A stretch of DNA of 64,000 bases from Paenibacillus solanacearum (GCF_910593845.1 NZ_CAJVAS010000002.1:305398-369397), one strand, 5' to 3'. Shown: positions 46,381 through 55,865, numbered from the stretch's first letter. Numbers and translations: made by a program. The notes: a model not told the origin generated them from the sequence alone.

Positions 46381-49161
46381 TTATGCCCCCGCAACGGCTC
46401 CCGACTTGATCACGCCGGCACAGCGTTTGCACAAGGTCGAATGCGCTTCGTCATGCCCGACTTCCGGCGTAACAATCCAGCAGCGCTCGCACTTCTCGCC
46501 TTCTGCGACGGTCACTTTCACGGAAGCGCCCTTGAACTTGCTTGCGCCTTCCGGTGCCGCAGCACCCGCTTCATGAACGGTCACCGCCGACACGATGAAC
46601 AGCTGGTCGAGCTGCTCAAAGCCTTTGAGCAGTTCCGCCGTATCCGCGTTTGGATACAGATGGACGGCGGCGCTCAGCGAGTTGCCGATCAGCTTCTCTT
46701 TGCGCGCTTCCTCAAGCGCCTTCAGCACATCGTCGCGAAGCTCGATAAATTGCTCCCACTTCGCTTCCAGCTTCTCGTCGAACAGCGAAGCATCGACGGC
46801 AGGCAGTTCCGCTACTTGCACGGTCGGCAGCTGCACGCCCGGAATGTATTTCCACACTTCGTCGGCTGTATGCGGCAATATCGGAGCAATCAGCTTCGTG
46901 ATCGCCGTCAGCGCATCGTACAGTACCGTTTGCGCCGCGCGGCGGGCCGGGTCGTTCGGTACGCTTGCGTACAAGCGGTCTTTCAGTATATCCAGATAAA
47001 ACGCGCTCATCTCTACGGCGCAGAAATGATGCACCGCTTGATAGACGACATGGAATTCATAGTTGTCGTACGCTTTCCCGACCCGATCGATCATCCGATG
47101 CAGACGCAGCAGCGCAAACCGGTCAAGCTCGCTCATCTGCGCAGCCGCTACACGATCTTGAGCCGGATCGAAGTCGGACAAGTTGCCGAGCAAAAAGCGC
47201 AGCGTGTTGCGGATTTTCCGGTATACTTCCGTAATCTGGCTCAAAATGTTATCCGAAATCCGCACGTCGGACTGATAATCCACCGAAGATACCCACAGGC
47301 GAAGAATGTCGGCGCCAAGCTTATCGCATACTTGATTCGGATCGACCGTATTGCCCAGCGATTTGGACATTTTGCGGCCTTCGCCGTCCAAGGTGAAGCC
47401 GTGACTCAAAATGCCTTTGTACGGCGAAGTTCCTTTTACCGCTACGCCTGTAATAAGCGAAGAGTTATACCAGCCGCGGTATTGGTCGGAGCCTTCCAGG
47501 TACAGATCGGCCGGCCATTGCAGCTCGTCGCGCGTTTCCAGCACAGCCACATGGCTGGAGCCTGAATCGAACCAGACGTCCATGATGTCCGTTTCTTTTC
47601 GGAAATGGTCATGTCCGCATTTCGGACAAACCGTATTCGCCGGCAGCAGGTCCTTCGCGTCTTTTTCAAACCAGGCATTGGACCCTTCCTGCTCAAAAAT
47701 CGAAGCGACATGCTCAATCGTTTCCTGCGTGGCAACCGGCTCGTTGCAGCTGCGGCAGTAGAAGATCGGAATCGGCACGCCCCATGCCCGCTGACGTGAA
47801 ATACACCAGTCTCCGCGATCGGCGATCATATTGTGCAGACGAATTTCGCCCCACTCCGGCGTCCAGTTGATGCGTTTGATTTCGTCCAGCATCTCTTGTC
47901 TGAATTTATCGACCGAAGCGAACCATTGCTCTGTCGCCCGGAAAATAACCGGCTTCTTCGTCCGCCAGTCGTGCGGATATTGGTGCTGAATGAAGCTCAT
48001 GTGCAGCAGATGGCCGGACTCCGTCAGTTTTTCCGTAATCACTTTATTCGCTTTGTCGTAGAACATGCCTTCGAAGCCAGGGGCTTCCGCCGTGAAATGG
48101 CCCTGATTGTCCACTGGGCACAGCACGCCGAGATTGTACTTCTGTCCCACGATAAAGTCGTCTTCCCCGTGTCCCGGCGCGGTGTGAACGCAGCCCGTAC
48201 CAGCTTCGAGCGTCACGTGCTCGCCGACCATAACCAGCGATGTGCGGTCGTAGAACGGGTGGCGGCACAATACATGCTCCAGCTCGCTCCCTTTGAGCGT
48301 CGACAGCACCTTCACGTCGGTCCAGCCGATTTCCTTCGAAGCCGCTTCGAGCAGCCCTTGCGCCAGCACATACTTCTTCCCTGCCGCTTCGACAAGCGCA
48401 TAATCGAAGTCCGGATGCACGCTGATCCCGAGATTCGCCGGCAGCGTCCAAGGCGTCGTCGTCCAGATCACGATCGAAGCGTCCTCAGGCAGCTTGCCTT
48501 TGCCGTCCTGCACCTGGAAAGCGACATAGATCGATGCGGACGTCTTGTCCTTGTACTCGATCTCCGCTTCCGCCAGCGCGCTCTCCGAGGAAGGAGACCA
48601 GTACACCGGCTTCAGCCCTTTATAAATGTACCCCTTGTTCACCATGCCGCCAAATACGCGAATTTGCTGCGCTTCGTACTTCGGCAGCAGCGTAATGTAC
48701 GGGTTGTTCCAATCGCCGCGGATGCCCAGACGCTTGAACTGCTTCTTCTGCTTCTCCACCCACTGCAGTGCGTACTCCTTACAGTAATCGCGGAACTCGG
48801 TGACGCTCATTTTTTTACGGTCGACTTTGCCGCCATTGGCGATCGCCTGCTCGATCGGCAGCCCGTGCGTGTCCCAGCCCGGAACGTAAGGCGCGTCGTA
48901 GCCCTGCATCGTTTTATGGCGAACGATAATATCTTTCAATATTTTATTCAGCGCGTGACCGATATGAATGTCGCCGTTGGCGTAAGGGGGGCCGTCATGC
49001 AAAATAAATTTCGGCTTGCCTTTCCGGCTCTCCTGCACAAGTTTGTAAATATCCTGTTCTTCCCATTGCAGCTGCATTTTCGGTTCCGCCTGCGGCAAGT
49101 TGCCGCGCATCGGAAAATCCGTCTGCAGCAGGTTCAATGTTTTGCCATAATCCATGTTCAT
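46381..49161 (-). CDS. ileS: Isoleucyl-tRNA synthetase
   Basis: 926 residues from the ATG at 49161, close after GGGAG; the ATG two codons later is also possible, and the open frame continues up through the leader without meaning. Class I synthetase: HIGH motif in [10 protein letters not shown], editing domain with the WTTTPWTLP loop, [11 protein letters not shown] as KMSKS. The C-terminal zinc finger has Cys pairs CERC and CKRC. It is the type with the zinc tail. Expressed behind an isoleucine T-box; downstream are lspA and rluD. Confidence 0.97.
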   Translation of the reverse strand: MNMDYGKTLNLLQTDFPMRGNLPQAEPKMQLQWEEQDIYKLVQESRKGKPKFILHDGPPYANGDIHIGHALNKILKDIIVRHKTMQGYDAPYVPGWDTHGLPIEQAIANGGKVDRKKMSVTEFRDYCKEYALQWVEKQKKQFKRLGIRGDWNNPYITLLPKYEAQQIRVFGGMVNKGYIYKGLKPVYWSPSSESALAEAEIEYKDKTSASIYVAFQVQDGKGKLPEDASIVIWTTTPWTLPANLGISVHPDFDYALVEAAGKKYVLAQGLLEAASKEIGWTDVKVLSTLKGSELEHVLCRHPFYDRTSLVMVGEHVTLEAGTGCVHTAPGHGEDDFIVGQKYNLGVLCPVDNQGHFTAEAPGFEGMFYDKANKVITEKLTESGHLLHMSFIQHQYPHDWRTKKPVIFRATEQWFASVDKFRQEMLDEIKRINWTPEWGEIRLHNMIADRGDWCISRQRAWGVPIPIFYCRSCNEPVATQETIEHVASIFEQEGSNAWFEKDAKDLLPANTVCPKCGHDHFRKETDIMDVWFDSGSSHVAVLETRDELQWPADLYLEGSDQYRGWYNSSLITGVAVKGTSPYKGILSHGFTLDGEGRKMSKSLGNTVDPNQVCDKLGADILRLWVSSVDYQSDVRISDNILSQITEVYRKIRNTLRFLLGNLSDFDPAQDRVAAAQMSELDRFALLRLHRMIDRVGKAYDNYEFHVVYQAVHHFCAVEMSAFYLDILKDRLYASVPNDPARRAAQTVLYDALTAITKLIAPILPHTADEVWKYIPGVQLPTVQVAELPAVDASLFDEKLEAKWEQFIELRDDVLKALEEARKEKLIGNSLSAAVHLYPNADTAELLKGFEQLDQLFIVSAVTVHEAGAAAPEGASKFKGASVKVTVAEGEKCERCWIVTPEVGHDEAHSTLCKRCAGVIKSGAVAGA

Positions 49162-49198
49162 CGCACTCCCTGTCTTCATCCTGATCCATTCAAACATC

Positions 49199-49515
49199 AA
49201 AAAAGACCTCTTATCCCTAAGTAGGGACGAGAAGTCTCGCGGTACCACCCTGATTAAGACAATGGACGCCGGCGTCCTGTACGCCGCTCCAGATGTCTTC
49301 GCTCTGGCGATCGATAACGGGATCAACCGATCTGCTTTACTGCCTTCATGTCGACAACTGACAGCTTCCATACCTCTGTCCCCGTTGCGACCAGGTTCGA
49401 GCGATGCTCCCGGGTGATTTTCCTTCGCCGCCACAGCCCGGGCTCGCACCAAATCCCCGGTTCGCTGACAATAGCCGTTGCAAAGTACTCTTCCCAATCA
49501 TCGTTTTCATCATGT
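49199..49515 (-). ncRNA. T-box leader (isoleucine) controlling ileS
   Basis: On the minus strand the T-box core AGGGTGGTACCGCG is at 49238-49251, followed by an intrinsic terminator (AGAC with GTCCCTA/TAGGGAT, then GGTCT and six T, 49199-49237). Stem I lies upstream, with GGTGCGAGCCCGGG and then GGAAAATCACCCGGGAGC. The specifier in that loop is ATC (bases 49416-49418), an isoleucine codon, which fits the gene. Uncharged tRNA-Ile should allow read-through. Confidence 0.95.
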
Positions 49516-49528
49516 GAACTTATACAGG

Positions 49529-49557
49529 AGTATAGCGAAAATTATGCTTTGCGTCAA
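49529..49557 (-). promoter_or_regulatory. Sigma-A promoter of ileS
   Basis: On the minus strand TTGACG (49552-49557), 17-base spacer, TATACT (49529-49534); each box differs from consensus by one base. It lies directly ahead of the T-box leader. The remainder to the divIVA stop at 49708 holds no gene that I can see. Confidence 0.85.
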
Positions 49558-49707
49558 CTCTGCGCGGCTGCGGCGGCGCTCGGTTAATCGCATTCCCCTG
49601 TCCGAATCGGACGGACGGCTCGTCCGAAAGCATCACTGTCTCTTTCAAAGCATAATGCAGCGGTTACTGATCGAACCCGTGCTCTGAATCGTCCGCCTCC
49701 TGCAAGC

Positions 49708-50187
49708 TTAAGGCTGCTCCACTTCTACCCGTTCCAGCGAGCTCCAGTCTTCATTGCCGAGCAGTTCGAGCTGCGCTTCGATCAGCGTGCGGAAGCGCGT
49801 GCGATAAATCGAAGCCTGCTTCTTAAGCTCCTCGATCTCCAAGGCGATTTTGCGCGATTTGGCCAGCGACTCGTTGATGATCCGATCGGCGTTCTTCTCG
49901 GCTTCCTTCAGAATCAGCTGCGCTTCCTTCTTCGCATTCGACCTCACTTCATCTGCCGCTTCCTGAGCGATAATGATCGTCTTGCTCAGCGTTTCCTCGA
50001 TATTGGAAAAGTGGTCCAACCGCTCTTGGATTGCAGCAAGCTGATTTTGTTGCTCTTTATTCTCGCGGATCAGCGATTCGTAGTCTTTGATGACCTGATC
50101 GAGAAATTCGTTCACGTCATCTTCGTCGTATCCCCGAAACGATCTGCTGAATTCTTTGTTATGTATATCGAGCGGTGTTAATGCCAT
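49708..50187 (-). CDS. divIVA: DivIVA septum/pole-placement protein
   Basis: 159 residues from the ATG at 50187, after AGGAGGTG; upstream in-frame codons have no site. N-terminal membrane-binding and crossed-dimer region LTPLDIHNKEFSRSFRGYDEDDVNEFLDQV is the family hallmark. A coiled coil fills about residues 35-140. It gathers at negatively curved membrane, steering division site choice and, in spore formers, chromosome anchoring at the pole. A stretch TTGTCGAA upstream (minus strand, near 50255) resembles an 0A box core but may be chance. Confidence 0.96.
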   Translation of the reverse strand: MALTPLDIHNKEFSRSFRGYDEDDVNEFLDQVIKDYESLIRENKEQQNQLAAIQERLDHFSNIEETLSKTIIIAQEAADEVRSNAKKEAQLILKEAEKNADRIINESLAKSRKIALEIEELKKQASIYRTRFRTLIEAQLELLGNEDWSSLERVEVEQP

Positions 50188-50288
50188 TGCTGCACCTCCT
50201 GCAAATTTGACAAACGAGCTGGCGTTTTTCTCCAAGATATGTAATTGCTATATTCGACAAGGCCGCTTATATTCCTGCAATGCCAAAC

Positions 50289-50322
50289 AAAAAAATCGGC
50301 AATTACGCATATTTGCCGATTT
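50289..50322 (-). terminator. Terminator overlapping the ylmH stop codon
   Basis: On the minus strand AATCGGCAA (50313-50321) pairs with TTGCCGATT (50294-50302), then TTTTT. The 5' arm is the last codons of ylmH. divIVA would then need its own promoter. Confidence 0.85.
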
Positions 50323-51085
50323 TCAGTCGATATCTCCCTTTTTTTGTCAACCCTTCGATCTCCAGCACTTTAAAACGGCCGAACCCTTGCAGCGATACGA
50401 CGTCGCCTTCTTTCAGCGGCTTGCTGGGGTCCTCTTCCTGCTTCCAGTTGACCTTGCAGCGTCCGGCCTTGATCGGAACAAGCACTTTGGCCCGGCTCAA
50501 CCGGTACGCATCGCTCGCGATTCCATCCAATCGCAGCGAAGCCACCGTCAAATGCAATTCCTCCAGCTTCGTCTCCGTCGCTTCCAGTCCGCTCAGCGGC
50601 AACTGCTCCGTCTGCACATGCACCCGATGCACCTGATTCAGATGGAGCCGCATATAATCGGCAACCTCGTTCGCCACTAGAAAGTGGCAGCCATCCTCGC
50701 GCGGGTAAATGTCCCCGATCTTGTCCCGCTTGATACCGAGCGCAAGAATCGCTCCCATATAATCGCCATGATCCAGATCTTTCAGCTTATCGTCCAGCGA
50801 AGTGACGTTAATCAGGGAGATGCCCATGTCTTCTTCGTCCAGCACCCGGTAATCCGGCGCAATGAGCGCTCTTCTGCGTTCCGCCTGCGGATGCCCGCCC
50901 TCCAGCCGAACCTGCACATCCTGGCTCCGATTGATGATCGTCGCGAGAATGTGCGCTTGCCGCGGGTCCAGGAAATCCGTAAGCTTGACCGTGTGCTGCT
51001 CCGCCCGCTCCACCCATTCGACCGCCTTATCGACAAACCGGCTCTCATCCGGGTGGAAGTGCGCGTAAATATGCTCGTTCGTCAA
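50303..51085 (-). CDS. ylmH: YlmH, S4-domain RNA-binding protein
   Basis: 260 residues from a TTG at 51085 after AGGTGAAC. N-terminal YlmH domain (about 1-170) with TDFLDPRQAHIL, then a C-terminal S4 domain (about 180-255) with LRLDGIASDAYRLSRAKVLV and GDVVSLQGFGRFKV. Binds peptidyl-tRNA/50S complexes in ribosome rescue in B. subtilis (RqcP2). Conserved neighbour of yggT and divIVA. Confidence 0.94.
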   Translation of the reverse strand: MTNEHIYAHFHPDESRFVDKAVEWVERAEQHTVKLTDFLDPRQAHILATIINRSQDVQVRLEGGHPQAERRRALIAPDYRVLDEEDMGISLINVTSLDDKLKDLDHGDYMGAILALGIKRDKIGDIYPREDGCHFLVANEVADYMRLHLNQVHRVHVQTEQLPLSGLEATETKLEELHLTVASLRLDGIASDAYRLSRAKVLVPIKAGRCKVNWKQEEDPSKPLKEGDVVSLQGFGRFKVLEIEGLTKKGRYRLKIGKYA

Positions 51086-51111
51086 AACGGTTCACCTGCA
51101 TTCAGCTTAAC

Positions 51112-51381
51112 TTAAGGGATAAAAAACTCAAGCACTGCAATAATACCCATGCCCACAAAACGCAGCGCGATCAGCGCAACGATCGGCGAAATGTCGATCA
51201 TGCCCGCGATCGGCGGGATAAACCGGCGGAATACGCCAAGATACGGTTCGCACAGCTTGCCCAGCATTTCGCCGATAAAGCTCTCTCTTGCGCTCGGCAG
51301 CCATGACAGCAGAACATAGGCAATAATCACATATTGATAAATGTTGACCAGTGTAAGGATATAACTTTCGATGGAGTACAA
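51112..51381 (-). CDS. ylmG: YggT-family membrane protein (YlmG)
   Basis: 89 residues from a TTG at 51381, nine bases after GAGGTG; a GTG at 51393 is the upstream option. Two membrane helices, about 10-28 and 65-85, around the loop GKLCEPYLGVFRRFIPPIAG, the usual YggT signature of arginine and proline. Function poorly known; linked to division or membrane-protein placement by its constant position between sepF and ylmH. Confidence 0.92.
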   Translation of the reverse strand: MYSIESYILTLVNIYQYVIIAYVLLSWLPSARESFIGEMLGKLCEPYLGVFRRFIPPIAGMIDISPIVALIALRFVGMGIIAVLEFFIP

Positions 51382-51415
51382 GCTGAAGCTCACCTCGTTC
51401 TCAAAGTAATAGTCG

Positions 51416-51850
51416 CTAGCTCTCTTGATTCATTATTTCCGAGATCGAGCCGTGAATTTCAACGGTATCCGGGGTACACAAAAAAATATTCGGACCGATC
51501 TTGGAAATCGAACCGTTCAAAGCGTAGACGGTGCCGCTCAAAAAATCGACAATTCGCGTCGCGTGATCGGGACGCACCCGGTGAAGATTGACCACGACGG
51601 GCCGGCGCGAACGCAAATGGTCGGCAATTTCCTGCGTTTCGTCGTACGAACGCGGTTCGTTTAGCACGACTCGGACATTCTTTTGTGAATGTATGCTAAC
51701 GATGTTTCCCTTATTCTTACGCGTCTCCGCGAATGGGGTTTCAAATTCCTCCTGCGGCTCGGCTGCGCGCTCGCGATCTCGTTCGCGCTCGACGACCTCT
51801 TCTTCTTCCTGCAAGCCCAAAAAATTCATGAATTTATTCATGACGCCCAT
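51416..51850 (-). CDS. sepF: SepF cell-division protein
   Basis: 144 residues, ATG at 51850 after GGAGGAGAGG. N-terminal amphipathic membrane anchor MGVMNKFMNFLGLQ, an acidic/Arg linker, and the C-terminal domain with VVNLHRVRPDHATRIVDFLSG and IGPNIFLCTPDTVEI. Forms arcs that link FtsZ filaments to the membrane, overlapping in role with FtsA encoded at 58-59 kb. Confidence 0.96.
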   Translation of the reverse strand: MGVMNKFMNFLGLQEEEEVVERERDRERAAEPQEEFETPFAETRKNKGNIVSIHSQKNVRVVLNEPRSYDETQEIADHLRSRRPVVVNLHRVRPDHATRIVDFLSGTVYALNGSISKIGPNIFLCTPDTVEIHGSISEIMNQES

Positions 51851-51914
51851 TCCCTCTCCTCCTCTGCAGCTTTCCAATTCATATCGTAAAAAGACATGCC
51901 GAGAGCTTTCCTGC

Positions 51915-52604
51915 TTATTCTTTACCCACCAATATCGAGCCTAGACGCGCCCACGTTGCGCCCTCTTCGATCGCCACTTCAAAATCGTTCGACATGCCCA
52001 TCGATAAATGCGGCACTTTATAGTCCAGAATCGCCGCTTCGTTCAATCGGTCACGCCACTCGCGCAGCCCCCGGAACACCGGCCGTGTCGATTCCGGCTC
52101 CGCTTCGTAAGGCGCCATCGTCATTAAGCCGACGACGCGAATATGCTTCAGATCGCGGATCGATTCGGCAAACGGCAGCAGCGCTTCCGGCGCCAATCCG
52201 TATTTCGACTCTTCCCCGGACACGTTGAGCTGGATGAAGCAGTTCACGGCGAGTCCGAGCTGAGCGGCCTTTTTATCGATTTCCTTTGCAAGCGACAGCC
52301 TGTCCAACGAATGAATGTAGGCGAATTTGCCTACGACGTCCTTTACTTTATTCGTCTGAAGATGGCCGATAAAGTGCCATGTCCCTTCGCTGCCGAACGT
52401 CTCCCATTTGGGCTGCGCATCCTGCCAGCGGTTCTCTCCGACATGCGAGAGCCCTTGCCTGAACACTTCTCCGGTCGTTGCCAGCGATACGTATTTCGTG
52501 ACGGCGATCAGCTCGACTTCGTCGCGGCTGCGGCCCGCCCGGCGGCATGCATCCGCCACCTTCGTTTCAACCTCTTGTATGCGTTCTTTCAGCGTTGTAG
52601 CCAA
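51915..52604 (-). CDS. ylmE: PLP homeostasis protein (YggS/YlmE family)
   Basis: 229 residues from a TTG at 52604, nine bases after GAGGTG; the frame is open to 52631 without a site. Single-domain alanine-racemase-like barrel binding PLP through Lys in ELIAVTKYV, with GENRWQDAQPKWE, FIGHLQTNK and LSMGMSNDFEVAI. No known catalytic activity; buffers PLP. Placed between ylmD and sepF as usual. Confidence 0.94.
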   Translation of the reverse strand: MATTLKERIQEVETKVADACRRAGRSRDEVELIAVTKYVSLATTGEVFRQGLSHVGENRWQDAQPKWETFGSEGTWHFIGHLQTNKVKDVVGKFAYIHSLDRLSLAKEIDKKAAQLGLAVNCFIQLNVSGEESKYGLAPEALLPFAESIRDLKHIRVVGLMTMAPYEAEPESTRPVFRGLREWRDRLNEAAILDYKVPHLSMGMSNDFEVAIEEGATWARLGSILVGKE

Positions 52605-52656
52605 TCTTACGTTCACCTCATCATGCGGCACGGCCGAGTATCGTACCGGCCGTTCC

Positions 52657-53517
52657 CTACTGTTCCTTCAATCCGATCCAGGCAGCCATCCGCCCGGTTT
52701 TGCCGTTTTCTTTACGATGCGAAAAAAACAAATCGGTCCGGCAGCTTGTGCATAAACCTGTTATTTCGATATGCGACGGCAAAATTCCTGCTTTTATCAT
52801 AATTTGTCGGTTTAATTGTTGCAAGTTCAAGTTGTATTTTCCTTCCGATTTGCGCTCGTAGACAGCCACCACTCCTTCCGCTCCGCCTCCGAGGCCATGA
52901 AGCTCAGGCAGCAGCTTGTCGACACGGGAAATGACCGCATCGTCCACTTCGTAGCAGCATGCCCCGATCGATGGCCCGATCGCCGCAATCACATCCCTCG
53001 GTTTCGTACCATACGCCGCGCCCATCGTCTCCAGCGTCGCTTGAGCGATTTGCAGCACCGTCCCCTTCCAGCCGGCATGGGCCAGCCCCACCGCACGTCG
53101 AATCGGGTCGTAAAAATACAGCGGCACGCAATCGGCGAACTGCGCAAACAAAAATACGCCCGGCTCGTTCGTGACGAATCCGTCCTTCGCCTGCAGCGCC
53201 TTGTCGCGCGAATCATTGCCTGCCCCGCGCAGCGAACGGCTGACAACTTGAATCTCTTTGCCGTGCACTTGCTCGGCATAGGTCGAAGCAGCGAACGGGA
53301 TGCCCAGCGCATCCGCCAATCGCCGCCGGTTGGTTACCACCGCTGCGGGATCGTCGCCGACGTGGAGGCCGCAGTTGAGGCTGCCGAACGGCTCGCCGCT
53401 GACGCCGCCGATCCGGCTCGTAAATCCGGCGGACAGCTGCGGGTACCGTTCCGACCATAATGCTATAGGTAACGTAACGCTGCCGTTCCCGGCTGCTTGC
53501 TTCGCGAATGGTTCCAT
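52657..53517 (-). CDS. ylmD: YlmD, multicopper-type polyphenol oxidase/purine nucleosidase family (DUF152)
   Basis: 286 residues from the ATG at 53517, after GGGAGGGGAG; the long open frame above it crosses ylmC and is spurious. YfiH/LACC1 family, which acts on purine nucleosides. Metal-site residues appear in QVHGKEI, FADCVPLYF, GLAHAGWKGTV and GPSIGACCYEV, with a C-terminal CTSCRTDLFFSHR. First gene after the ylmC terminator, so likely starts a ylmDE-sepF-ylmGH unit. Confidence 0.93.
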   Translation of the reverse strand: MEPFAKQAAGNGSVTLPIALWSERYPQLSAGFTSRIGGVSGEPFGSLNCGLHVGDDPAAVVTNRRRLADALGIPFAASTYAEQVHGKEIQVVSRSLRGAGNDSRDKALQAKDGFVTNEPGVFLFAQFADCVPLYFYDPIRRAVGLAHAGWKGTVLQIAQATLETMGAAYGTKPRDVIAAIGPSIGACCYEVDDAVISRVDKLLPELHGLGGGAEGVVAVYERKSEGKYNLNLQQLNRQIMIKAGILPSHIEITGLCTSCRTDLFFSHRKENGKTGRMAAWIGLKEQ

Positions 53518-53564
53518 CGTTTGCGCTCCCCTCCCGGTATCATCCTTTAAGTATACACTAAGCG

Positions 53565-53602
53565 AAAAAAAAGAGCATCCGCGTCCGTCACGGGCTGCTC
53601 TC
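53565..53602 (-). terminator. Terminator after ylmC
   Basis: On the minus strand AGAGCA pairs with TGCTCT around an inner CCG/CGG stem, followed by eight T. It starts 22 bp past the ylmC stop. Confidence 0.85.
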
Positions 53603-53623
53603 GTTGTCTCCGGCCGGCGCTGC

Positions 53624-53929
53624 TTAAGCGCGGTAAGGCCGGTTGTTGTTGTATTCATAAGACGGGTCGTTTTCATCTTGCGGACGATACGTTCGCAAAT
53701 CATCCAGTTTGACAAGGACGACGTCCATTCCGATTTTGACGATATTTTTCCAAGGAATAACGACTTCGGTCGTCCCCCCGAACAGCCCGAAGAAGCGGGT
53801 CGAATTCGGCACCACGATCGCTTCGATCCGGCCGCCCCGCAAATCCAGCTCCAGATCGCTCACTTGCCCCAATTTTTTGCCGTCCACGATATTGATCACG
53901 TCTTTGGTTTGAAAATCCGATATTTTCAC
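53624..53929 (-). CDS. ylmC: PRC-barrel protein YlmC/YmxH family
   Basis: 101 residues from the GTG at 53929, after GGTGG; an ATG eight codons earlier is possible. A single small PRC-barrel-like beta domain: VKISDFQTKDVINIVDGKKLGQVSDLELDL with IPWKNIVKIGMDVVLV. A hydrophilic Asn/Tyr/Arg tail ends it. In Bacillus ylmC lies between the sigG gene and ylmD, as here; its role in sporulation or division is not settled. Confidence 0.93.
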   Translation of the reverse strand: MKISDFQTKDVINIVDGKKLGQVSDLELDLRGGRIEAIVVPNSTRFFGLFGGTTEVVIPWKNIVKIGMDVVLVKLDDLRTYRPQDENDPSYEYNNNRPYRA

Positions 53930-54045
53930 GCTGCAACCACCACGTATTCTCATGGATTGGGCGTTCCTGCCTGCGCCCTTTTTTATACTATATGTGGGAG
54001 CCCAGCAAAATGTCCATGCAGCGGAAGAAACTTTCCTAATGATTT

Positions 54046-54080
54046 AAAAAGACCTGTCCGCTTCTGGCGGTTCAGGTCTT
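54046..54080 (-). terminator. Terminator after sigG
   Basis: On the minus strand AAGACCTG and CAGGTCTT enclose an inner CCGC/GCGG stem, then TTTAAATC. Lies 35 bp beyond the sigG stop. Confidence 0.85.
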
Positions 54081-54115
54081 CGTCATCATACCGTATATGC
54101 CCGTCAGCACAAGGC

Positions 54116-54898
54116 TTAATTTTTTACATGCTTCTGCATTTGCGAGATGGCCGACTTCTCCAGCCGGGATACTTGCGCTTGCGAAATGCCGATCTCGTCC
54201 GCCACTTCCATCTGCGTCTTCCCGTCGAAAAAACGCATCGACAATATCATTTTCTCCCGGTCATTGAGCTTGCGCATTGCCTCCCGAAGGGCAATGCCTT
54301 CGATCCACGAGACGTCCTTGTTACGGTCGTCGCTGATTTGATCCATCACATAGATCGGATCGCCGCCGTCATGATAGATCGGCTCGAACAGCGAAACCGG
54401 ATCCTGAATCGCATCAAGCGCGAATACGACGTCTTCTTTCGGTACGTTCAGCGCTTCGGAAATTTCATAAATCGTCGGCTCGCGCGAGTTCTGGTTCGTC
54501 AGTTGATCCCGCACCTGCAGCGCCTTGTAGGCGATATCGCGAAGCGAACGGGAAACGCGAATCGGGTTGTTGTCGCGCAAATACCGGCGGATCTCCCCGA
54601 TAATCATCGGCACGGCGTACGTGGAGAATTTCACGTTTTGGCTTAAATCAAAATTATCTATGGCCTTCATCAGTCCGATACATCCGACTTGAAACAGGTC
54701 GTCGACAAATTCCCCGCGGTTGTTGAACCGCTGAATGACGCTCAGGACGAGCCTGAGGTTGCCGTTGACTAATTTCTCTCTTGCAGACCGCTCATTCTTC
54801 GTTTGCAAATCAACGAACAGTTCACGCATTTCCGCATTGGTCAAAACCGGTAGCTTTGCCGTATCGACGCCGCATATTTCGACTTTGTTTCGGGTCAC
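54116..54898 (-). CDS. sigG: Sporulation sigma factor SigG (late forespore)
   Basis: 260 residues from a GTG at 54898, eight bases after GGGAGGT. Sigma-70 family: N-terminal MTRNKVEICGVDT (the SpoIIAB/Gin-facing part), region 2 with DDLFQVGCIGLMKAIDNFD and FSTYAVPMIIGEIRRYLRDN, region 3, and region 4 with MEVADEIGISQAQVSRLEKSAI. Directs late forespore genes after engulfment. An apparent sigma-F promoter and a hairpin are just upstream. Confidence 0.96.
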   Translation of the reverse strand: MTRNKVEICGVDTAKLPVLTNAEMRELFVDLQTKNERSAREKLVNGNLRLVLSVIQRFNNRGEFVDDLFQVGCIGLMKAIDNFDLSQNVKFSTYAVPMIIGEIRRYLRDNNPIRVSRSLRDIAYKALQVRDQLTNQNSREPTIYEISEALNVPKEDVVFALDAIQDPVSLFEPIYHDGGDPIYVMDQISDDRNKDVSWIEGIALREAMRKLNDREKMILSMRFFDGKTQMEVADEIGISQAQVSRLEKSAISQMQKHVKN

Positions 54899-54910
54899 CG
54901 TGATTACCTC

Positions 54911-54945
54911 CCAAGGAGAAACATTACTGTTAATTATCTCCTCGG
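54911..54945 (-). promoter_or_regulatory. Hairpin next to the sigG ribosome binding site
   Basis: In minus-strand RNA CCGAGGAGA (54937-54945) pairs with TCTCCTTGG (54911-54919), nine pairs with one G-U, loop 17. The 3' arm touches the GGGAGG site. The 5' arm lies within the sigma-F -10, so only read-through RNA would contain the whole hairpin. Confidence 0.6.
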
Positions 54946-54960
54946 AATGTTTTTTTATGC
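54932..54960 (-). promoter_or_regulatory. Predicted sigma-F promoter of sigG
   Basis: On the minus strand GCATA (54956-54960), 14-base spacer, GGAGATAATT (54932-54941), matching the sigma-F pattern GYWTA and GGNNANAHT. B. subtilis sigG is read from a sigma-F promoter, which supports this. Confidence 0.7.
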
Positions 54961-54998
54961 GCGTCGCTGTCGAGCGGGTACGACCCCAACCGACATAA

Positions 54999-55035
54999 AA
55001 AACGGGCTAAATCCAGTCAGGACAAGCCCGTTTTC
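54999..55035 (-). terminator. Terminator after sigE
   Basis: On the minus strand AAAACGGGCTT pairs with AGCCCGTTTT around a 15-base loop, then TTTT. 37 bp past the sigE stop. Confidence 0.88.
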
Positions 55036-55071
55036 GCTTACATTCGACATAAAAAAAGATTTTTTACCATT

Positions 55072-55794
55072 TCATACCATTTTATTGAATTCCTTGCGGA
55101 GTCGCTTGATAATGCGTTTTTCCAGCCGGGAGATGTAGGATTGCGAGATCCCGAGCATATCGGCGACGTCCTTCTGCGTCTTCTCCTCGCCATCCTGCAG
55201 CCCGAAGCGCAGCTCCATAATGATCCGCTCCCGCTCAGACAGCTTATCCAATGCCTTATGCAGCAGCTTCCGGTCCACCTGCTCCTCAATATTACGGTAG
55301 ATTGTATCATTCTCGGTGCCGAGCACGTCGGAGAGCAACAGCTCGTTGCCGTCCCAGTCGATATTGAGCGGCTCATCGAAGGATACTTCGGTACGGATTT
55401 TGCTGTTGCGGCGCAGGTACATGAGAATTTCGTTCTCGATGCAGCGCGAGGCATACGTCGCCAGCTTGATTTTTTTCTCGGGATCGAACGTATTGACTGC
55501 TTTAATGAGCCCGATCGCGCCGATCGAGACGAGATCCTCGATGTTGATACCAGTGTTCTCGAATTTACGGGCGATATAGACGACCAGACGCAGATTGCGC
55601 TCAATCAATATGGCGCGGATCGCCGCGTCTCCCGACGGAAGCTTCTCCAGCAAATATTCTTCCTCTTCGCGGGTGAGCGGGGGCGGCAGCGCTTCGCTTC
55701 CTCCGATGTAGTAAATCTCTTCTCCTTTGAGCCCGAGCAGCAGCAAAAGACGGAAATAATAAATTTGCAGTATGAGCTTCCATTTCACTAGCAT
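55072..55794 (-). CDS. sigE: Sporulation sigma factor SigE precursor (mother cell)
   Basis: 240 residues from the ATG at 55794, nine bases after GGGAGGA. The N-terminal pro-sequence [19 protein letters not shown] is hydrophobic and holds the factor at the membrane until SpoIIGA cuts near [12 protein letters not shown]. Region 2 has [20 protein letters not shown] and [18 protein letters not shown]; region 4 has [19 protein letters not shown]. It lies 71 bp after spoIIGA in one transcript. Confidence 0.97.
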   Translation of the reverse strand: MLVKWKLILQIYYFRLLLLLGLKGEEIYYIGGSEALPPPLTREEEEYLLEKLPSGDAAIRAILIERNLRLVVYIARKFENTGINIEDLVSIGAIGLIKAVNTFDPEKKIKLATYASRCIENEILMYLRRNSKIRTEVSFDEPLNIDWDGNELLLSDVLGTENDTIYRNIEEQVDRKLLHKALDKLSERERIIMELRFGLQDGEEKTQKDVADMLGISQSYISRLEKRIIKRLRKEFNKMV

Positions 55795-55865
55795 ATTGAG
55801 CATCCTCCCGTTCACCAATGAGATTTATGCTGGATCGCCTGTCCGTGCCATGTGCCGACAGACCC

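Noticed and set aside
47833..49224. 463-codon plus-strand frame opposite ileS
   Set aside because: Antisense to conserved ileS motifs and runs into the T-box leader.
49338..49352. Third copy of the hairpin repeat (GACAACTGACAG) in the ileS leader
   Set aside because: Only the left arm is present and no CAGTTGCAA partner follows; it is part of the T-box stem region.
50245..50262. 0A box (TTGTCGAA) upstream of divIVA
   Set aside because: The 7-base core is expected several times by chance in 64 kb, and divIVA is not known to need Spo0A.
53199..53260. TGACAACTTG in ylmD as a repeat relative
   Set aside because: Short match inside coding sequence without the pairing arm.
53518..53715. 66-residue N-terminal extension of ylmD
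   Set aside because: It overlaps ylmC and its terminator; a good ribosome binding site precedes the ATG at 53517.
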